Of a stretch of DNA of 64,000 bases, positions 59,391 to 64,000 are shown in pieces. The position numbers were made by a program, and so were the translations under genes. The stretch lies in the NCBI GenBank assembly GCA_900541905.1, contig UQLQ01000009.1, forward strand, positions 7,712 through 71,711, written 5' to 3'. How positions within the stretch are numbered: the first letter of the stretch is position 1; each line of letters begins with the position of its first letter. Origin of the DNA: an uncultured Oscillospiraceae bacterium. GTDB taxonomy: Bacteria > Bacillota > Clostridia > Oscillospirales > Acutalibacteraceae. The notes under the pieces were generated by a model. The model saw only the letters and a list, made by a program, of their open reading frames with translations. It did no database searches and was not told where the DNA came from.

Positions 59391-60965
59391 ATGAAAAAAT
59401 ACATATTTAGTTTGTTTGTCCTATGTTTCTCTTTTCTGTTTCTTGCAGGTTGCAGTAATACTCAAACACCTCAATCTATTCAATTACAGGGGACAACAAT
59501 TGTTGCGCCCGAATACGATGATATTAAAATTGCAGGCAAATTCATTCTGGCAAAAAAAGATGGTCAAAGCGCTATATATTCCTATGATGGCACGACATAT
59601 AACTTGATCGCTCCTCTTGGAACATATCTCACAGAACCCGAAAAATTAGCGTCACTGAGTTCCACCGGAAATACCTTTATTATCAGTAACGGATTTCAGC
59701 AATTTCTTGATAATCAAAAATTTGGTTTAATCGATTTAAATGGTAACATAGTGGTTCCTTTAACCCACTGTGAATTCTATATTGTTCAATGTGAGGACAG
59801 TACCGGTACTCGTTTTTATAAATGTGATGATACCGATAATAAAGAAACACGCTTTTATAATGGTGATGGTAATTTGGTAGCAAGGACCCCGAATCCATTC
59901 GGTACAAACGTATCCATTATACAAAAAGAGGGACAATTTTATACATATCGTAATGCTTCTGCCACCGAATCAAACTATTCTACTAATTTATATGACAAAG
60001 ACGGCAATCCGCTTTTTTCTTCTGAATACAGATATATATCATATTTTAATGACAACTGTTTTATTGTTCAAACAGGTAAAGATAGACTGTGTGGAGTGAT
60101 CGACTGGGATGGAAATATAATAGTGCCGTTTGAATATAAAAGCATTACAGATGCCCATGATACTGAAAACAAAGTTAAAAATTCTCACTGGCTTGAAATA
60201 AAAGAACAAGGTTCAGATGAATGTTACTTATTGAATATTTCAACCGGAGAAACATTTTTAAAAAATTGTGGATATACGGACTTAACAGTATCTGTGAATG
60301 ACCTTGTTATAGCAAAAAAAGATGGAAAAACAAAAATCATCACCTTGGAAAATCAGGTTTTATTGGAGCCTTCTACCAATGTTGTCAGCTTAATGGAATA
60401 TAACGATACGGTTTACGGATATTATAAAAACAAAGAAGGTTTGGATGACGGTTCAGTTACTGTTTTTGATCATAATTTTAATACTGTGGTGGTTGCTCAA
60501 GATTGGGGTTCTTTCTGGAATTATCGTGATTATGGTATTTATATTTTTCAAAACGATTCCGGAAATATGGGTGCATATGATTACAATGGAAATATTGTCG
60601 TACCTTTCAAGTATCAATCTGTAAAAGCCCTAAACTCCACACATTATGTTGTGCAGCAGCATAATCAATATTATTTATTTGATTCTCAATCTCAATCCAT
60701 TGTTTCTCAACCATATGATTCCGTATATTTTAATCAAGAGCTGGTTATCGCCGAGAAAAATGACAAGCAGTCATTTTTCAATCATAATTGTGAACCGATT
60801 CACTTATCCGGTGATTCCGTAACTATCCCTGCTGATACCTCAGACGAAGATACACATTATCTGGACAATCAGGATAGTTCAAAAAGCATTGTAATTCCGA
60901 CCATCTCAGATTCCGGAAAAAAAGGAGCTGTTTTGGTTTCTTCTAAGGAGCGTGATTTCATATGA
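59391..60965 (+). CDS. WG-repeat lipoprotein 1
   Basis: 524 residues. Lipoprotein signal MKKYIFSLFVLCFSFLFLAGC with lipobox LAGC (Cys21). The mature part holds several WG/KWG-type repeats, such as FGLIDLNGNIVVPLTH, CGVIDWDGNIIVPFEYKSI and MGAYDYNGNIVVPFKYQSV. Such repeats form beta structures at the cell surface; function is mostly unknown, probably binding. The stop overlaps the start of a close copy by four bases (ATGA). The first ~60 bases and last ~300 bases are much more alike between the two genes than the middle. Confidence 0.85.
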   Translation: MKKYIFSLFVLCFSFLFLAGCSNTQTPQSIQLQGTTIVAPEYDDIKIAGKFILAKKDGQSAIYSYDGTTYNLIAPLGTYLTEPEKLASLSSTGNTFIISNGFQQFLDNQKFGLIDLNGNIVVPLTHCEFYIVQCEDSTGTRFYKCDDTDNKETRFYNGDGNLVARTPNPFGTNVSIIQKEGQFYTYRNASATESNYSTNLYDKDGNPLFSSEYRYISYFNDNCFIVQTGKDRLCGVIDWDGNIIVPFEYKSITDAHDTENKVKNSHWLEIKEQGSDECYLLNISTGETFLKNCGYTDLTVSVNDLVIAKKDGKTKIITLENQVLLEPSTNVVSLMEYNDTVYGYYKNKEGLDDGSVTVFDHNFNTVVVAQDWGSFWNYRDYGIYIFQNDSGNMGAYDYNGNIVVPFKYQSVKALNSTHYVVQQHNQYYLFDSQSQSIVSQPYDSVYFNQELVIAEKNDKQSFFNHNCEPIHLSGDSVTIPADTSDEDTHYLDNQDSSKSIVIPTISDSGKKGAVLVSSKERDFI

Positions 60966-62512
60966 AAAAATATATATTTAGTTTGTTTGCCCTATGTTTC
61001 TCTTTTCTGTTTCTGGCAGGTTGTAATAGTGCACAAACACCTCTATCTCCTATTCAGCTACAAGTGACTACTGCTATTGAACCCGAATATGATAATATAC
61101 AAATACTCGGTAACTTTGTCATTGCAGAAAAGGGTGACAAAAGCGCTATTTATAGTTATAATGGCACAACTTATCAACTAATTGCTCCTTTCGGTACTTA
61201 TGTTACCGAACCTAATTTTTCTAACTGTTCCACAGGAAATACATTATCTGTTTACACAGAAGAATATGATGATAATGGAAATATAATAATAAAAAATGGT
61301 CTTATTGATTTGCAAGGCAATATAGTTTGTCCTTTCGAAAGTGATAATTATTTTGAAATATATATTGACCAATTTTATAGATTAAAAGATTACAAAAAGC
61401 AAGAAACTAGATTTTATGATGATAATGGAACACTTATCGCAAAAGCGCCTTCTAATGGTAGAGATAGTATGATTCTGGCTGAACACAATGGTCAATTTTT
61501 CGCATATACTCAATCTTCTTATGACTCTAGTGTTGCTTCAGCTAATATATACGATAAGGACGGTAATAAAATACTTTCATCCGACTATAAAAATATCATG
61601 ATTTTTGGAGATTATATTTTATTAACAACACAAGATAACACATATGGAATCATTGATTGGGAAGGCAATATTATAATTCCCTTTGATAATAATATATTAA
61701 GTAGAGCTTCCAATATCACAGACGATAGCTTTCAATGGTTCACAGTGCAAGATAAAACTCCCTATACAGATTATCTGATGAATATAAATGGAGAAAAATT
61801 TCTGGAGGGATGTAATTATGAGTTTTTAACTATACTGCCAGATAAAAATGTTGAGGCAACAAAGAATCATAAAAAAGGTGTAGTAACACTGGATAATAAG
61901 ATTTTAATTGATTTTAATTACGATTATATTAATACATTTTCATTTAATGATAAGTTATATCTATATTGTAAAACTCAAAACAACCTAAAACAATATAATA
62001 AAGATATTTCTATCTCTTTATACGATGAAAATTATCATCAAATTGCTAGTTTTGAACACCAAGATGACAGTAGTTTTAAAAATTACTCGCAATTTGGAGT
62101 ATATACTATAAAAAATAATTCCGGAAATATGGGTACGTATGATTACAATGGAAATATTATTGTACCTTTCAATTATCAATCTGTAAAAGCATTAAATGCC
62201 ACACATTATGTTGTGCAGCAGCACAATCAATATTATTTATTTGATTCTCAATCTCAATCCATTATTTCTCAACCGTTTGAATCCATATATTTTAATCAAG
62301 AGCTGGTTATCGCCGAGAAAAATGGCAAGCAATCGTTTTTTAATCATAATTGTGAACCGATTCACTTATCCGGCGATTCCATAACAACCTTTGTTGATAC
62401 CGAAGACGAAGATACACATTATCTGGATAATCAGGATGGTTCAAAAAGCATTGTGATTCCGACTGTTTCTGATTCCGGAAAAAAGGGAGTTGTAGTTATT
62501 CCTTGCATCTAA
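60962..62512 (+). CDS. WG-repeat lipoprotein 2
   Basis: 516 residues, a tandem copy of the upstream gene: signal MKKYIFSLFALCFSFLFLAGC, repeats NGLIDLQGNIVCPFESD, YGIIDWEGNIIIPFDNN and MGTYDYNGNIIVPFNYQSV. N- and C-terminal parts are nearly the same as copy 1; the centre (about residues 80-330) is clearly diverged. It is translated by coupling to copy 1 with AAGGAG inside that gene. A terminator follows. Confidence 0.85.
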   Translation: MKKYIFSLFALCFSFLFLAGCNSAQTPLSPIQLQVTTAIEPEYDNIQILGNFVIAEKGDKSAIYSYNGTTYQLIAPFGTYVTEPNFSNCSTGNTLSVYTEEYDDNGNIIIKNGLIDLQGNIVCPFESDNYFEIYIDQFYRLKDYKKQETRFYDDNGTLIAKAPSNGRDSMILAEHNGQFFAYTQSSYDSSVASANIYDKDGNKILSSDYKNIMIFGDYILLTTQDNTYGIIDWEGNIIIPFDNNILSRASNITDDSFQWFTVQDKTPYTDYLMNINGEKFLEGCNYEFLTILPDKNVEATKNHKKGVVTLDNKILIDFNYDYINTFSFNDKLYLYCKTQNNLKQYNKDISISLYDENYHQIASFEHQDDSSFKNYSQFGVYTIKNNSGNMGTYDYNGNIIVPFNYQSVKALNATHYVVQQHNQYYLFDSQSQSIISQPFESIYFNQELVIAEKNGKQSFFNHNCEPIHLSGDSITTFVDTEDEDTHYLDNQDGSKSIVIPTVSDSGKKGVVVIPCI

Positions 62513-62513
62513 T

Positions 62514-62554
62514 AAAAAAACTTAGGAGTTGTTATAAACATCCTAAGTTTTTTT
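62514..62554. terminator. Bidirectional terminator
   Basis: A 14-bp perfect stem (AAAAAAACTTAGGA with TCCTAAGTTTTTTT, 62514-62527 with 62541-62554) between the convergent lipoprotein and peptidase genes. Confidence 0.9.
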
Positions 62555-62555
62555 A

Positions 62556-64000
62556 TTATGCAAATGCTAAAACAGCCATAATTGCTATAAGAATAATACC
62601 TCCTATTGTCATAGTCGTTGCCACTGAAGTCTCACTAAAAAATGAACCTATCGCTTCTCTATCAATGATTTGACCACTGGAAAAACTTCTATACAATGCA
62701 GTTATATTTTCAAATATTTCCATTTCTTGCCCTTCTTGATCAGATGGAGGACGCTTTTGTTTTACGATTTGGGTGAGTTCCATAGACATTTCTACATTAG
62801 AACCATTAGCAAGTGAAATATCGTTCATATTAATAATGTAAGAAATAGCAATTTCTGAATAAGAATCAGTAGCAACAACATTTTTAACAGAAACAGCAAG
62901 ATTTCCTGACGACATTTTCAAAGCTATGTCTCTTAATTCCTTTCCATTCTCTAAAAATATAGAAGGAGTCATTTCTGCTCCTAACACTGGAAAAGAACCC
63001 ATATTTAAATCAACATCTAATCTGCCTTTTGTAACATTGTAAATAGCATTTGTATTAATAGGCATAAAGTTTAATGTCTCACTTACTATTAATTCGACAT
63101 CAACTGTATCTGATGTAAGTAACCTTATAGTTTTTTCAAACTCGATACTTCCAGATGGCAATTTATCCTTTACCATTTCAAAAGCTGATAGTACTTGGCG
63201 TACTTTCCATTCACGTGCAGTTCTTGCATCAGCTTGAATCACAACTGCTTGACTACCCTGTGCTTTATATGCTCTGTCTACAGCTTCCTTTCTGTAATAG
63301 GTACGGGCTTTGCTGTCTCTTGGGTCATTAAAATAATAAAAATAATCATCATAACCAACCAATAATAAACAATGTTCCGGCGCAACCCATTGAATTTTTC
63401 TACCTGTCCAAGCAGTCCATGTTTTACTAATATACGGCGTTTTCATTTCCATAGTAGCCCATACAATGACCGGTATATTATTATCGATATATTTTGAACA
63501 AAGTTCCGGTAAAGATAAGCCTGTAATATTTTCTGCTGTATAATAAGTATTGGCAAATATTTTATCCAGAGCAGTTTTAATTACCGGAGCATAACAACCA
63601 TATCCATCCATTGTTCTGGGATTTCCACCAAAAGTAATATAAGGGTCAAAACTTACAGGGAGCAGTGGATTAAGTGGTTCAATTGGCAAATATTGGTCAA
63701 TAAAAGTATCAACAGAAATATTTTTTCCAGCATACTGCAGTGCCATAACCGTGGCCACACTTTCGCAGCCAGTTGGATAATTGGGCATCTGCGAAATAAA
63801 TGGTGCGTCTATAATTTTAGATTGACCTGATGGTATTTGAGGAGTATCAGGAATATCCGTATTGTTTTCTTCAAAAATACGTACTTCAATACCACTGATA
63901 TTTTTTCCATCAATACCTGCATAGTAAGCTTTTTCGTCCAGTAACCCATCTAAGTTATATTTCGCCTGTACACTTCTCATCCATTCCGGATTTGCGTTAC
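62556..64000 (-). CDS. C39-like cysteine peptidase with C-terminal membrane anchor, 5' end missing
   Basis: At least 480 residues; the frame is open to the window edge (..NANPEWMRSV), so the true start is outside. The peptidase C39_2-like domain shows the catalytic Cys in NYPTGCESVATVMALQY, His in VAPEHCLLLVGYDD and Asp in YFNDPRD. A ~220-residue beta-rich region follows and the protein ends with a hydrophobic helix TMTIGGIILIAIMAVLAF. Papain-like fold of this type is found in many secreted Firmicutes proteins; target unknown. Could act on wall or host peptides. Confidence 0.82.
   Translation of the reverse strand, partial: NANPEWMRSVQAKYNLDGLLDEKAYYAGIDGKNISGIEVRIFEENNTDIPDTPQIPSGQSKIIDAPFISQMPNYPTGCESVATVMALQYAGKNISVDTFIDQYLPIEPLNPLLPVSFDPYITFGGNPRTMDGYGCYAPVIKTALDKIFANTYYTAENITGLSLPELCSKYIDNNIPVIVWATMEMKTPYISKTWTAWTGRKIQWVAPEHCLLLVGYDDYFYYFNDPRDSKARTYYRKEAVDRAYKAQGSQAVVIQADARTAREWKVRQVLSAFEMVKDKLPSGSIEFEKTIRLLTSDTVDVELIVSETLNFMPINTNAIYNVTKGRLDVDLNMGSFPVLGAEMTPSIFLENGKELRDIALKMSSGNLAVSVKNVVATDSYSEIAISYIINMNDISLANGSNVEMSMELTQIVKQKRPPSDQEGQEMEIFENITALYRSFSSGQIIDREAIGSFFSETSVATTMTIGGIILIAIMAVLAFA

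Noticed and set aside
1..64000. CRISPR arrays, insertion sequences, rRNA operons and integrases
   Set aside because: I looked for evenly spaced short repeats, transposase or recombinase proteins and rRNA sequence and found none. The 100-bp repeat at 9260 has only two full units and no spacers.

Overview
The window looks like the chromosome of a spore-forming, strictly anaerobic Clostridia member (Firmicutes, low to moderate GC), perhaps of the Oscillospiraceae/Ruminococcaceae group; that last step is inference. Pointers are spore genes (spoVB-like, yabP, yabQ), DnaD/DnaI-type primosome genes, a trimeric [FeFe]-hydrogenase with its maturase HydE, a Na+-pumping oxaloacetate decarboxylase, and an agr-type quorum-sensing locus. 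Most genes are core chromosomal genes in good order, with a few accessory insertions, two of them next to tRNA genes.

Layout. 1-9.1 kb (minus): an rRNA methyltransferase cut by the edge, hpf, an orphan fumarase alpha subunit, an amidohydrolase, then the conserved run spoVB-mazG-hup-rqcP-yabP-yabQ-divIC-S1 and a zinc-ribbon protein. 9.2-9.5 kb: a 100-bp-period structured repeat. 9.5-19.1 kb (minus): recJ-relA-MBL hydrolase-hemZ, a DEDD exonuclease, typA and tRNA-Gly. 19.2-21.4 kb (plus): dnaD-dnaI. 21.4-26.9 kb (minus): an agr locus with two response regulators, two histidine kinases, two AgrD pro-peptides and one AgrB. 27-32.6 kb: prfB, a RING/DUF2628 membrane protein, galU, rpsF-ssb-rpsR and a TIM-barrel amidohydrolase. 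32.6-36.9 kb (minus): a PASTA pseudokinase, yebC, a flavodoxin-like protein, a HEPN-like gene and tRNA-Leu. 37-39 kb: a GntR-controlled ABC exporter. 39-43 kb (minus): DUF2935, hydE and a glutamate-cysteine ligase-like gene. 43.2-46.9 kb (plus): the oxaloacetate decarboxylase operon behind a leader with an internal terminator. 46.9-52.7 kb (minus): a glutamine amidotransferase, PAP2, a promoter-to-terminator interval that may be a ~370-nt RNA, and hydCBA with a Rex-like operator. 52.7-56.3 kb (minus): rpsU, yqeG, aroQ, pepP, efp and a metal-binding acidic protein. 56.5-64 kb: tRNA-Trp, a ~640-nt stretch packed with stem-loops, a SEFIR-domain protein, two WG-repeat lipoproteins and a C39-like peptidase cut by the edge.

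How parts work together. Redox metabolism is linked by HydABC/HydE (H2 evolution from NADH, probably Rex controlled) and by the Na+ pump (oxaloacetate to pyruvate plus a sodium gradient). The doubled agr locus suggests two closely related cyclic peptides matured by one AgrB and read by two kinase/regulator pairs. The strongest candidates for something undescribed are the doubled agr locus, the large structured RNA candidate after tRNA-Trp beside the SEFIR gene, and the separate ~370-nt RNA candidate upstream of the PAP2 gene.
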